A stretch of DNA of 34,624 nucleotides from Teretinema sp964641135 (GTDB lineage: Bacteria; Spirochaetota; Spirochaetia; Treponematales; Treponemataceae), in contig CAZXJV010000021.1 of assembly GCA_964641135.1 (NCBI GenBank), positions 1-34,624 on the forward strand, in the 5' to 3' direction. A program made the translations under genes and the position numbers. Below, in pieces: positions 15,785 to 25,617 of this stretch. The stretch's first letter is position 1. Each line of letters starts with the position of its first letter. A model generated the notes under the pieces. The model saw only the letters and a list, made by a program, of their open reading frames with translations, made no database searches and had not been told where the DNA came from.

Positions 15785-18652
15785 ATGAAGAAGACTTCCC
15801 GCGGATCTGTGTCGCCTGTACCGGCTGCTAACCAGAACAAATTGATTATTAAAGGCGCCCGTGAGCACAATCTCAAGAATATAGATCTGGAGCTGCCGCG
15901 GGATAAACTGATTGTCATATCCGGTCTTTCCGGTTCCGGGAAAAGTTCTCTTGCCTTTGATACAATCTTTGCTGAAGGTCAAAGAAGGTATGTAGAGTCG
16001 TTGTCTGCCTATGCCCGCCAGTTTCTGGGCCGAATGGATAAACCGGATCTTGACTATATTGAAGGCCTTTCACCGGCAATTTCAATCGAACAAAAAACTA
16101 CTCACAAAAATCCCCGTTCTACTGTTGGAACTGTTACAGAGATTTATGATTACTATCGGCTCCTTTTTGCACGAGCCGGCAAGGCACATTGTCCTCAATG
16201 CGGAAAACCAATTGAGGAACAAAGCGTCGATCAAATTATCGAAACCATTCAGTCCTGGCCGGATGGAAGCCGTGTTCAGATTCTGGCTCCGGTTGTCAGA
16301 GGTAAAAAGGGTGAACATCAGAAGATTATTACCGATGCAAAAAATGCCGGATTTGTCAGAGCCCGTATTGACGGCATTCTTGTAAACCTTGAGGATGTCG
16401 GCCTGCTGGACAAACAAAAAAAACACACCATAGAAATTGTTGTAGACCGGGTTGTCCTTTCCGCTGATGTCAGAAAGCGCCTTGCTGAATCTGTTGAAAC
16501 AGCCCTTGATTCTGCCGGAGGAATTTTACTGGTAATAAAAGAAGAAGAGGAATACTTTTTTTCTCAAAAAAATGCTTGCGCCGATTGCGGAATTTCAATT
16601 CCGGAGCTGCAGCCCCGTCTTTTTTCATTTAACAACCCATTTGGTGCCTGTCCGGAATGCACCGGACTGGGGTCGCGTCAGGAATTCGATATCAATCTGG
16701 TCATACCGGACAGGTCTCTTTCCTTTAACGATGGAGCCTTTTTACCGTATAACCCTGATTCTGCCTGGAATCGCAGTCGTTTCGAGGCATTGGCACAGCA
16801 TTTTAAATTCAGTCTTGCAGCTCCGGTCAGTTCCCTGCCCAAAAAAATTCTGGATATCATTATTAACGGTTCCGGAGACACGGCTATTGATTTTGTGTAT
16901 GAAAACAGGGAAGGTACCGGGCACTTCAAATATCATCAAAGCTGGCCGGGAATTCTTGCAGATATGCGCCGGCGATACACAGAAACCTTTTCCGACACTC
17001 AGCGTGAAAACTGGGAAAAATATATGTCCACGACTGAATGCGAAACATGTCATGGCCGCCGCCTGAAAAGCGAAGCCCTGGCTGTAACAGTCGGAGATAA
17101 AAACATTCATGAATTGAGTCAGTTTTCTGTTTCGGACTCTTTGGCTTTCTTTGAACACCTCGAGCTTGGAGACACTGAACAGCAAATTGCGTCCCAGATA
17201 TTAAAAGAAATCAATGCACGTTTGATGTTTCTGAAGAACGTCGGACTAGATTATCTGACCCTTGAAAGACAGGCAGGTACCCTTTCCGGCGGTGAAGCAC
17301 AACGAATCAGACTGGCAACACAGATCGGTTCCAGTCTGATCGGTGTTTTGTACATTCTTGATGAACCGTCAATCGGATTGCACCAGCGCGATAACCAGCG
17401 GCTGATAGACACCCTGCTGTATCTCCGGGATCTTGGCAACACACTGATTGTTGTTGAACATGATGAACAAACCCTGCGCGTGGCTGATCATATCGTTGAT
17501 CTGGGGCCCGGTGCCGGAGTGCACGGCGGTGAGGTAGTTGCACAGGGTACCCCGGAACAGGTCATGAAGGTTAAAAAAAGTTTAACAGGTCAATACCTTG
17601 CAGGAACACTGGTTATGGATCGTCCTGTCAGCCGAAGACAAGGAAACTCGATGTTCATACAACTGAGGGGAGCCCGTGAGCACAATCTCAAGAACATCGA
17701 TATATCCCTGCCGCTTGGAGCCTTTACCTGTATTACCGGTGTTTCCGGTTCAGGAAAATCAACCCTCCTGTCGGATGTACTGTACCCTGCAATATCCAAC
17801 CGGATAATGCGCACTTCCTGGCCCGAGGCAGACTATGATTCCATTGAAGGGCTGGAACACATCGATAAGGTTATCAATATTGATCAAAGTCCGATCGGCC
17901 GAACACCGCGTTCAAACCCGGCTACGTATGTCGGGGTTTTTACCGGAATACGTGATCTGTTTTCTTCACTGCCCGAAGCGAAAGCACGCGGTTACAAAAG
18001 CGGACGGTTTTCCTTTAACGTGAAAGGCGGACGATGCGAAAACTGTCAGGGTGACGGGACAATAACCATCGAAATGAATTTTCTTTCGGATGTGTACATT
18101 ACCTGCGATGTATGTCATGGCAAGCGCTTTAACCGTGAAACCCTCGAGGTACGGTACAAGGGCAAAAACATCGCAGATGTGCTTGATATGACCATTGAAG
18201 AAGCTGCTGATTTCTTTGCTCCCATACCTCATATCGCCCGTAAGCTGGAAACCCTGTTATCTGTCGGACTTGGGTATGTTAAATTGGGTCAATCCGCGCT
18301 TACGCTTTCAGGCGGAGAGGCGCAGCGCGTCAAACTTGCCAATGAACTGGCCCGAAGATCGACCGGAAAAACCTTGTATATTCTTGATGAACCTACGACC
18401 GGCCTGCATTTTGCGGATGTTAAACAGCTGATGCAGGTAATACAGCGGCTGGTAGATCAGGGTAATACAGTTGTCATGATCGAGCACAATCTTGATGTTA
18501 TTCTGCAGGCAGATTATCTCGTCGATCTTGGTCCTGAAGGCGGTGTTAGGGGCGGCCAGGTCATAGCGGCAGGTACACCGGAGCATATAGCCTCTGTCAG
18601 GAACTCATGGACAGGTCAGTACATTAAAGAGATGTTGGACCGCCGCACATGA
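15785..18652 (+). CDS. uvrA: Excinuclease ABC subunit A
   Basis: UvrA is the damage-sensing ATPase of nucleotide excision repair. The 955-residue protein has two ABC modules: first Walker A GLSGSGKSS (about 47-55) with signature LSGGEAQRIRLATQIGS, second Walker A GVSGSGKST with signature LSGGEAQRVKLANEL. Zinc-binding cysteines appear as CPQCG, CADCG with CPECTG, and CENCQGDG with CDVCHGK. The full-length protein shows no lesions. An AAAGGA lies 12 bases before the ATG, too far to be a good ribosome-binding site and inside the promoter. Its stop overlaps the lptD ATG (18649-18652), so excision repair and LPS transport genes are coupled, an order I also recall from T. pallidum. Confidence 0.98.
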   Translation: MKKTSRGSVSPVPAANQNKLIIKGAREHNLKNIDLELPRDKLIVISGLSGSGKSSLAFDTIFAEGQRRYVESLSAYARQFLGRMDKPDLDYIEGLSPAISIEQKTTHKNPRSTVGTVTEIYDYYRLLFARAGKAHCPQCGKPIEEQSVDQIIETIQSWPDGSRVQILAPVVRGKKGEHQKIITDAKNAGFVRARIDGILVNLEDVGLLDKQKKHTIEIVVDRVVLSADVRKRLAESVETALDSAGGILLVIKEEEEYFFSQKNACADCGISIPELQPRLFSFNNPFGACPECTGLGSRQEFDINLVIPDRSLSFNDGAFLPYNPDSAWNRSRFEALAQHFKFSLAAPVSSLPKKILDIIINGSGDTAIDFVYENREGTGHFKYHQSWPGILADMRRRYTETFSDTQRENWEKYMSTTECETCHGRRLKSEALAVTVGDKNIHELSQFSVSDSLAFFEHLELGDTEQQIASQILKEINARLMFLKNVGLDYLTLERQAGTLSGGEAQRIRLATQIGSSLIGVLYILDEPSIGLHQRDNQRLIDTLLYLRDLGNTLIVVEHDEQTLRVADHIVDLGPGAGVHGGEVVAQGTPEQVMKVKKSLTGQYLAGTLVMDRPVSRRQGNSMFIQLRGAREHNLKNIDISLPLGAFTCITGVSGSGKSTLLSDVLYPAISNRIMRTSWPEADYDSIEGLEHIDKVINIDQSPIGRTPRSNPATYVGVFTGIRDLFSSLPEAKARGYKSGRFSFNVKGGRCENCQGDGTITIEMNFLSDVYITCDVCHGKRFNRETLEVRYKGKNIADVLDMTIEEAADFFAPIPHIARKLETLLSVGLGYVKLGQSALTLSGGEAQRVKLANELARRSTGKTLYILDEPTTGLHFADVKQLMQVIQRLVDQGNTVVMIEHNLDVILQADYLVDLGPEGGVRGGQVIAAGTPEHIASVRNSWTGQYIKEMLDRRT

Positions 18653-20391
18653 AAAAAAGAAACTGGTTTGTTTTTTGCCCGATCCTGTTGTTTTTGTGTA
18701 CTGCAGCACATCTCGCCGGACAAACGAATCCCTCGCCATCTGCAGCAGTCAGAACAATAACAATCGAGTCAGCACATACAATGGAGTATCTGAAACAAAC
18801 TGTTGATTCCTCTTCCGGGCAGACACCGGCATCGAGCCCGGAAGAAGATCCGGAAGATACCTCGGTGGAACTGATTCCCGAAACAACAGAGCGTACTGCA
18901 GAAACAAAAACTGAAATAATCAAGTTTACCGGTTCTGTCGTCATTGTTGTAAAAGAAGGCCAATCAGAGTCACGTATAGCAGCGGATGAAGTCATCTATG
19001 ACAAGTCAAGAGATACCCTGTCTGCACGTGGATCGGTAGTATATGAACATAAAAGCGGACAAACAACAGGTGAAAGTTTTTCAGGCGAAGCCCTGTATTT
19101 TGACATAAAAAAACGTCAGGGGGTCTTTCTTGGGGGGGCTGTAAGGCACAATCCCGGCAGGAAAGATTCCGACCCATATATCGTCCGGGCCGCGGTTGCC
19201 GGCCGCGATTCCAGTTCTGCAGTTGCTTTTCGCAACGGTATTCTGAGCACCTGTGATGATGATGATCCTCACTGGTCAATCAGGGCAAGCAGGATTTGGC
19301 TGCTTCCCGGTAATGAAATTGCGCTTCTTAATGGCGTTTTGTCAGTCGGTCCTGTTCCCTTGTTCTGGTTTCCCTTTTTTTACTATCCATCTGACGAAAT
19401 GATTTTTAATCCGGTTTTTGGTTACAAAAACCGGGAAGGCTATTTTGTTCAGACAACAACGTATTTATACGGAAGAAAGCCGCTTCCATCACAGTCAGGA
19501 TCAGGAACCAGTTTTTCCAATTTTCTGCAAAGTGATACGTTGAAAGAACAACGGCGAGAAGGTTTGTTTTACCGGAATCTTGAAAATGACGCTTCAGGGA
19601 TAACACAGGATTACTTCAAGATTATGGCGGATACGTACTCTTCGTTGGGTTCCATGGCCGGTCTTGAGGGTTCCTGGACATTAAAAGGTATTGTCCGCAA
19701 GATCAATCTGAGTTCCTATATAGGTTTTTCACGGGTGTTATATCCCCCGTCCATGGGGATTTTTTGGACAACATATAACCCTGAAGGTGACGAAACCTGG
19801 GTTGATTCCCGTTTGTTGGATAGAACAGTTCCTTTTCGTTACCGCTTTTCGCTTGCAATGGAAATGGATCGGGCGCCTTTTAATATGCGCGTGTCATTCC
19901 CATTGATTTCTGATCCCTGGTTCCGTACGGATTTTCTTGACAGAAAAGAGACGATGAACTGGTTTCAGCTGCTGACCGAGCAGGAAAAGCTTGCCTCGGA
20001 AAAAACTGTATCGGAAGAAACCTCCTATTCCTGGTCTGTAGCCGGTTCGATCAATCCGCGTATTCCTGCACTTGCTCCCTGGGTCCAAAGTATTCGAATC
20101 GGCGGTATCACCGGACTTTTAACCTTTAATTCCAAGATAGATAAGACTCTTGATCCCTTAGCTCAACTGTATGACCCGCGTCGTCGTTTCTTTTATCCTG
20201 ATATTCTTCGTGGAGAGGTTAAACCTGTTTTCTCCGGTACCTTGTTGCGTTCCGCATCAAAAACAGACACTGCTTCCGCAAAAAAAGATCCTGATCATCT
20301 TGTTTCTCCCTGGCCAACCGGTTCCGGGCTGGATGAAGCAAACGCATCCGCTGATGATAGTCCGGATGATACAGAAAACACACAAAACGAG
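18649..20391 (+). CDS. lptD: LptD-like outer-membrane protein, N-terminal part (5' of assembly gap)
   Basis: LptD inserts lipopolysaccharide into the outer membrane. These 581 codons start with a signal peptide (1-24), then a low-complexity acidic segment, then an OstA/LptA-like beta-jellyroll (about 85-190: SRIAADEVIYDKSRDTLSARG, GEALYFDIKKRQGVFLGG). The LptD-type segment IRASRIWLLPGNEIALLNGV ... GPVPLFWFPFFYYPSDE ... GYFVQTTTY follows, leading into barrel strands. The sequence runs into ten N at 20392 within an acidic linker (DDSPDDTENTQNE). It starts inside the uvrA stop. Spirochaete LptD homologues exist even where classical LPS is absent, so the cargo is uncertain. Confidence 0.85.
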
Positions 20392-20401
20392 NNNNNNNNN
20401 N
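20392..20401. other. Assembly gap (10 N) inside lptD
   Basis: Ten consecutive N. The reading frames ending at 20391 and starting at 20402 are both complete to the gap, so if the gene is intact the true gap length is a multiple of three, not ten. The N run is likely a placeholder. Confidence 0.95.
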
Positions 20402-21913
20402 TCCGCTTTTGCTGATTCCTGGTTTATTCCATCATTGGACAGCAGTAAAATCAAGTCTGTACCTGTTTCTTCCGTCCAGTATTCGTTACTTTGGACTTTT
20501 GAACCCGTCCTGACCCAGGAATTCCGGTATTACACAAAACCCTGGGAAACCTATGAAGACATTTATTGGCGGGGTTATGCTTCCGTCTACAGTCAAATCC
20601 GTGGCGGACTGAAGCTTACCGGAAGAATCAATTACAGAGATGGTTTCCTGGTATCTGATTCTGAACTTGGTTTATCAGGTCAATGGCAGGATCACCCATT
20701 TTTATCCGAAAAAGCATATGCCGAGGAAGATCAAGAGCGTATTAATCTGAAAAACTTGAAGGATTCTTCTTTTACCCTGACCGGAAAGGAATCCATCTCC
20801 ATAAAACCCTTTACAAACACAGAATTCTTTAAACCAGTCGAGGGAACCTGGACTCTTTCCGGTATCTTGCTGAAATCTGAATTTATCGGAACAACGGAAA
20901 AAAAAGAATGGTTAATTCACCAGTTTGACTGGGAAAAAGATTATATCACAGCACATGAAGCCTCCGGCACCGTTGGTGTAAGCCTTGCTTCATATAATCA
21001 AACACTCACTATCGGAAGCTCTTTACCCCCCCTGCTTGAATCCTATACCGGACAATTATCTTTGGCCTGGCCTTTCGGTTCTTTGAAATCAACAACCAAA
21101 TTGTACCAAATCAGTGAAACAGACAAACGCTGGTTTTGGGAACCTTTGGTTACTAATGTAGAATGGACACTTCCCTATGATTTCAGCTTATCTCAGGTTC
21201 ATAAATATAATCTGTTGAAAGATAGACCAAAAGAGTTTTCTGTTACGCTTGGCAGAAAGGGATTTACCGCAGCAATCGACTATCTTGATACCCAGCCTTA
21301 CCGCCTTGAACCCGGAACTGGCTGGGTCGCAGATGGTGAAGGAGTACGATTTATTCCATCATCGGCATCTGTTACCTATAATCCATCTACTCCATTCAGA
21401 CTCTCTTTTATGCTCAACCGCATAACCTTTGAAACAACATTTAATTCTGTTCTTCAGATGAATCTGATTCGTTTGACTGACAGTACTTTCACATTTAGAC
21501 CCAGATTAACCTTAAAAATACATGAATTCCTCGATCTCAGTTTTTCTTCACATAGTCAAAATGATGTAATTGCCCGTTATTTTCAGGATGTGCTTGATCT
21601 GCCGGCTCCGTTACCGGGTGAAGATAATGTGCTTATTGATTTGATGAACTCCTTCAAGCTGTGGGATAACGATGCCAGACGCGAGTCGGCTTTCAAGCTT
21701 AAATCACTCGACTTTTCTTTGACTCATTTCCTGCATGATTGGACTATGCAGTTCACATATTCTGTTCGTCCGGTGCTTAAAACGGAGAGTGCAAAATACT
21801 ATTATGAATTCAGTCCGGACATCAGCTTTTCTGTTTTGTGGAAACCGATTTCAGATATAAAAACGGTAGTGAAAGCAAAAGAAGGCAGTTTTGTACTTAA
21901 TCCGCCTGAATAA
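20402..21913 (+). CDS. lptD: LptD-like outer-membrane protein, C-terminal barrel (3' of assembly gap)
   Basis: About 503 codons continue the LptD-like protein after the N run. They begin SAFADSWFIPSLDSSK and consist of repeated amphipathic strands typical of a large outer-membrane barrel (for example LLWTFEPVLTQEFRYYTKPW, VGVSLASYNQTLTIGSS, FSLTHFLHDWTMQFTYSVRPV). The C-terminal strands include YYEFSPDISFSVLWKPISDIKTVV. It is one gene with the piece ending at 20391; the apparent frame change is only an effect of the placeholder gap. The stop (21911-21913) is followed after a short spacer by phoH. Confidence 0.85.
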   Translation, partial: SAFADSWFIPSLDSSKIKSVPVSSVQYSLLWTFEPVLTQEFRYYTKPWETYEDIYWRGYASVYSQIRGGLKLTGRINYRDGFLVSDSELGLSGQWQDHPFLSEKAYAEEDQERINLKNLKDSSFTLTGKESISIKPFTNTEFFKPVEGTWTLSGILLKSEFIGTTEKKEWLIHQFDWEKDYITAHEASGTVGVSLASYNQTLTIGSSLPPLLESYTGQLSLAWPFGSLKSTTKLYQISETDKRWFWEPLVTNVEWTLPYDFSLSQVHKYNLLKDRPKEFSVTLGRKGFTAAIDYLDTQPYRLEPGTGWVADGEGVRFIPSSASVTYNPSTPFRLSFMLNRITFETTFNSVLQMNLIRLTDSTFTFRPRLTLKIHEFLDLSFSSHSQNDVIARYFQDVLDLPAPLPGEDNVLIDLMNSFKLWDNDARRESAFKLKSLDFSLTHFLHDWTMQFTYSVRPVLKTESAKYYYEFSPDISFSVLWKPISDIKTVVKAKEGSFVLNPPE

Positions 21914-21920
21914 TTCTGTC

Positions 21921-21950
21921 TTGACGGGGTGCGGAAGTTCTGAGTACACT
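21921..21950 (+). promoter_or_regulatory. Candidate promoter of the phoH operon
   Basis: TTGACG (21921-21926), an 18-bp spacer and TACACT (21945-21950). If used, transcription would start near 21957, downstream of TTG 21950, which would favour TTG 21968 as the phoH start. Confidence 0.35.
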
Positions 21951-22921
21951 TGACAAAAGAGGTTTATTTGGACAGCGGTTATACTATTGTCGTTGGTAAT
22001 CAGGATTTGCTTCCGGCCCTTTGCGGTGCAAACGACAGCAATCTGCGCCTTTTGGAAGAATATCTTGGTGCCCGGATTGTAACTCGCGGAAACGAGCTTA
22101 CACTGACTTCCGAAGATTCCGTGATGTGCGGAAAATTCCAGGATCTGGTAGAAAAATTGATGAGCTGTTCCTGTGAATCCGGTGACAGTTCCGGTGATCT
22201 TCTTCCCGCTTTAATCGCAGCTCAACAGGATTGCGTTCATTCGGGACATGTATCCTGTATTCACATACCACAGGGCCTGAAACGGGTATACCCCAAAACC
22301 GTCAGGCAGGCGGAACTGATCGAGGTCTTAAAAAAATACGAGCTGGTTTTTACCCTTGGTCCTGCTGGTACCGGAAAAACCTACATTGCTGTAGCGGAGG
22401 CCCTCCGGCAGCTTTTAAGCCGTCAGGTACGGAAACTTGTTTTAACCAGACCGGTTGTAGAAGCTGGCGAGAACCTTGGTTTTTTACCCGGAGATCTTGA
22501 ACAGAAAATTCACCCGTATGTACGTCCCCTGTATGATGCGATGGAGTCTTTGATACCCTTTGACACGATTCGCAAGCTGGAAGAATCCGGCATGATTGAA
22601 GTTGCTCCGCTTGCGTATATGAGGGGCAGAAGTCTGAAAGAGGCTGTTATTATTCTGGATGAAGCACAGAACACCACCAGGGAGCAGATGAAGATGTTTT
22701 TGACACGTCTTGGCGAAGGTTCCCGTGCAATTATTACCGGAGACCCGAGTCAGGTGGATCTGCCTCCAAGAACTGAATCCGGTTTGGCACATGCTGTTTC
22801 AGTTCTTCGTGATGTCAAGGAAATAGCTGTAATCACCCTGAAAAACAGGGATGTGGTCAGAAACCATCTGGTACGAAAAATCGTAGAGGCTTATGAACAA
22901 AAAGAAAACGCACTATCTTAA
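21950..22921 (+). CDS. phoH: PhoH-like ATPase (YbeZ/PhoL family)
   Basis: A P-loop ATPase associated with YbeY in rRNA processing and ribosome quality. The product of up to 323 residues has an N-terminal nucleic-acid-binding part and the PhoH core: LGPAGTGKTYIAVAEALR (about 137-154), LTRPVVEAGENLGFLPGDLEQKIHPYVRPLYDAM, IEVAPLAYMRGRSLKEAVIILDEAQNTTREQMKMFLTR and TGDPSQVDLP. There is no ATG or GTG start in frame. The longest frame begins at TTG 21950; TTG 21968, preceded by AAGAGG (21957-21962), is an equally good or better start. The 3' end overlaps pgpH by 29 bases, and ybeY is two genes downstream. Confidence 0.93.
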   Translation: MTKEVYLDSGYTIVVGNQDLLPALCGANDSNLRLLEEYLGARIVTRGNELTLTSEDSVMCGKFQDLVEKLMSCSCESGDSSGDLLPALIAAQQDCVHSGHVSCIHIPQGLKRVYPKTVRQAELIEVLKKYELVFTLGPAGTGKTYIAVAEALRQLLSRQVRKLVLTRPVVEAGENLGFLPGDLEQKIHPYVRPLYDAMESLIPFDTIRKLEESGMIEVAPLAYMRGRSLKEAVIILDEAQNTTREQMKMFLTRLGEGSRAIITGDPSQVDLPPRTESGLAHAVSVLRDVKEIAVITLKNRDVVRNHLVRKIVEAYEQKENALS

Positions 22922-25154
22922 CCGCCATTTATTCCGATTGTCCCTGCTTGTGCGGGCGGAACGGCCTTTCATACTCTTATATGCTGTCGCCCTGCTGGTT
23001 CTGGCTGTTGCAACGTATTTCAGTTTTCTGGAGTTGAACAGTTTTCGCCAGTTGAATCTTGCGGACTACGAGGTTGGAAAGGTTGCCGAACGCGACATTG
23101 TTGCTGTTCGCGAATTCAGCTATGTTGACGAAGAGGCAACCCAGATACGACGTGATGCACGCCAGCGCCTTGTAACTGCAGTATTCAGGTATGATCGGGA
23201 CCGTTCAGCGAATTTGGTCCGTGAATACACCGTTTTTTGCGATTTTTTGGAAGAAGCCCTGCGCAATGCCTCTTCTCCTGATCAGTTTATTCTTGAAGTG
23301 CAACAGGCCTATCCCGGGATGCTTGATCGACAACAGATTGCTGCTTTTTTTGCCTCACGGGACCGTCTTGGTCTGGTTGGAACCGCCCTTGCAGTTTTTA
23401 AGCAGATCATTAATGAGGGCTATACCGCACTTCCGGATCAGGGTATGGAACGGTTTAACCAGTCGGATGTAGAGATCATCCGTATACGGAACGATCGCAG
23501 CGAACGCAGTCTGAATGCGATGGAAACTTTGCTTACCGCCCGTTCTTTACGCTCCTATGTGCAAAACTCTCTTGTCAGCCTTGGCCGTCCTGTCTCGCAG
23601 GCTGATCAGGTACTTGCACTGATCCGGCCGTTTTTGCGGGAAAATCTGTTGTTCCAATCTGAAGAAAGCGAGATCAAGCTGGAATCAGCAAGCAAGCAGG
23701 TTCAGCCGGTTCTTGTAGTAATTCCGAAAGATCACAAAATAATCAGACGTGGTTTTATAATAAGCGAAGAGAATTACAGGCAGCTGGAAGCACTTGCAGG
23801 GTCGGGAATGTTTATCGATACCCGGCTTTTTCTTGGCACTGTTCTGTTTTTCGGAGTAATCCTGCTGTGCGCCCTGTTTTTGTTTTCACCCTCTCTGGGT
23901 GCGGGGTCACATAATTTTGCATCGGTCGTGTTTTTAACCTCTCTTTTTATTATTCACTATCTTTCCGCCCTGATTACATCGCATATTGACCTGTTTTCGC
24001 TTCCGCTGGATCATGCCTTTGCGGTTCCGACCGCACTGATTATTATGCTGACCGCCGCCCTGAAAGGTCAGCGTACAGCATTTAATCTGGTACTTCTTGT
24101 TACCCTGGGTATGGCTGCTGCATCCGGCTTTCAGTTTCCCGCTGCCTTGTTCTGCCTGTTGTCCGGTGCGGCCAGTGTCAGACTTATGAACATGACTTCC
24201 CGTCGTATCGATCTTGTGCGCTCTGCGGTTATTCTGGCAGTTATTCAACCCTTGCTTGCTTTCCTTATCGCAAATCTTATGCCGGGATCTATTCAGGATA
24301 CCAGTTTTACCCTGATGGCAGCATCGGTGAACGGTTTTTTGAGCGGTATCCTTGTTCTGGGTTTTCTTCCGGTATTTGAAGCGGCCCTCAATACCTCAAC
24401 CAGTTTCCGTTTAATGGAGTTTTCTGATCTTAATTCGCCCATAATGAAACGGATGCTTCTTGGGGTTTCGGGTACCTATAATCACTCAATTATGGTTGCT
24501 ACACTGGCAGAGAGTGCATGTCGCGAAATTGGTGCAAATTCCTTGCTGGCCCGTGTCGGCGCCTACTATCACGATATTGGAAAAATGGATCAGCCGGAAT
24601 ACTATGTAGAAAACCAGACGGATCACAACAGACATCTCGATCTCAATCCCCGTCTTTCTGCCACAGTTATCCGCAGTCATGTTAAACAGGGTGTAGAAAA
24701 AGCACGCCAGCTTCGTCTTCCGGAAGAAGTAATTGATATTATTGCCGAACATCATGGGGACAGCCTGATTCAATATTTTTATTCCGAGGCAAAAAAACTT
24801 GATCCTGATGTTGATCCCGAGGACTTTACCTATCCCGGAAACCCGCCGCGAAGCAGGGAGTCGGCTGTAGTGATGCTTGCTGATGTTGTTGAGGCTGCCT
24901 GCCGGACACTCGACAAGCCCTCTGTGCCCAGGCTTGAAAAGTTTATACATGAACTGGTCTCCAAAAAACGGGATTCAGGACAGCTAGATAATTCCGATCT
25001 GACCTTCCGTGAACTGGAAATTATCAAACAAACATTTGTAAATATCCTTGCAGGCTATTATCATTCACGTATTGAATATCCCGGTCAGAAGGAATCAGGA
25101 CAAAAAGATCTTTTCCCTGTCCAGACTCCGGCGAAAAGGAAAAATCATGAGTAA
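22893..25154 (+). CDS. pgpH: 7TM-HD domain phosphohydrolase, PgpH family (c-di-AMP phosphodiesterase)
   Basis: Proteins of this family degrade c-di-AMP; the substrate is inferred from the family. The 753-residue protein has a first transmembrane helix (about 26-48), an extracytoplasmic 7TM-HD extracellular domain (about 50-310), a seven-helix membrane region (about 312-495) and a cytoplasmic HD domain. Catalytic metal residues are seen in GTYNHSIMVATLAE, YYHDIGKMDQPEYYVENQ (HD at about 558), SHVKQGVEKA, IIAEHHGD and LADVVEAACRTLDKP. It starts within phoH and its stop lies in the first codons of ybeY (8-bp overlap), the phoH-pgpH-ybeY order being widespread. Confidence 0.92.
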   Translation: MNKKKTHYLNRHLFRLSLLVRAERPFILLYAVALLVLAVATYFSFLELNSFRQLNLADYEVGKVAERDIVAVREFSYVDEEATQIRRDARQRLVTAVFRYDRDRSANLVREYTVFCDFLEEALRNASSPDQFILEVQQAYPGMLDRQQIAAFFASRDRLGLVGTALAVFKQIINEGYTALPDQGMERFNQSDVEIIRIRNDRSERSLNAMETLLTARSLRSYVQNSLVSLGRPVSQADQVLALIRPFLRENLLFQSEESEIKLESASKQVQPVLVVIPKDHKIIRRGFIISEENYRQLEALAGSGMFIDTRLFLGTVLFFGVILLCALFLFSPSLGAGSHNFASVVFLTSLFIIHYLSALITSHIDLFSLPLDHAFAVPTALIIMLTAALKGQRTAFNLVLLVTLGMAAASGFQFPAALFCLLSGAASVRLMNMTSRRIDLVRSAVILAVIQPLLAFLIANLMPGSIQDTSFTLMAASVNGFLSGILVLGFLPVFEAALNTSTSFRLMEFSDLNSPIMKRMLLGVSGTYNHSIMVATLAESACREIGANSLLARVGAYYHDIGKMDQPEYYVENQTDHNRHLDLNPRLSATVIRSHVKQGVEKARQLRLPEEVIDIIAEHHGDSLIQYFYSEAKKLDPDVDPEDFTYPGNPPRSRESAVVMLADVVEAACRTLDKPSVPRLEKFIHELVSKKRDSGQLDNSDLTFRELEIIKQTFVNILAGYYHSRIEYPGQKESGQKDLFPVQTPAKRKNHE

Positions 25155-25617
25155 TCGCGTTATTGTCGGGTGTGCAGAAGGGACCGTTGAACCGGTCTGG
25201 CTCGAGAATGTTGATCCCTTTGTTCAGCATGTTCTTTCACACCTGGATATTGATAACTGGGAGTTATCTGTCATGTTTTGCAATGACACATTTATCGCAC
25301 AACTTAATAAACAATACAGAAATATTGAAGGTCCGACAGATGTGCTGTCTTTTGAGCAGGGAGATGAATACATTGACGACAATGACATTACCTGGTTTAC
25401 TGCCGGAGATATAATAATCAGTCTTGATTCTTTGGCATTCAATGCCGAGAATTTTTCTGTTGATATTGATGAAGAGCTGAAACGTCTGCTTGTTCATGGT
25501 ATACTGCATCTGGACGGAATGGACCATGAAGATAATTCACCTGAACAGGAAATGCTCCAGTTCCAGGAGCATCTATTGCGTCGCTTTACAGAACAAAAGG
25601 TGTATAAGGACCGGTAA
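25147..25617 (+). CDS. ybeY: Endoribonuclease YbeY (rRNA maturation factor)
   Basis: A zinc endoribonuclease involved in 16S rRNA 3' maturation and ribosome quality control. The 156-residue protein has the diagnostic metal motif HGILHLDGMDHE (three His, residues about 118-128) and NKQYRNIEGPTDVLSFE near the middle. The frame is open upstream to 25048, but ATG 25147 with AAAAGGA just ahead (25134-25140) is the natural start. It overlaps pgpH by eight bases; the tlyC ATG uses the last base of its stop. Confidence 0.95.
   Translation: MSNRVIVGCAEGTVEPVWLENVDPFVQHVLSHLDIDNWELSVMFCNDTFIAQLNKQYRNIEGPTDVLSFEQGDEYIDDNDITWFTAGDIIISLDSLAFNAENFSVDIDEELKRLLVHGILHLDGMDHEDNSPEQEMLQFQEHLLRRFTEQKVYKDR

Noticed and set aside
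18649..21913. Natural frameshift or gene fission in lptD
   Set aside because: The frame change sits exactly on a 10-N placeholder, so it is an assembly effect.
25048..25146. Upstream extension of ybeY into pgpH
   Set aside because: The added residues are out of frame with pgpH and unlike the family; ATG 25147 has a good ribosome-binding site.
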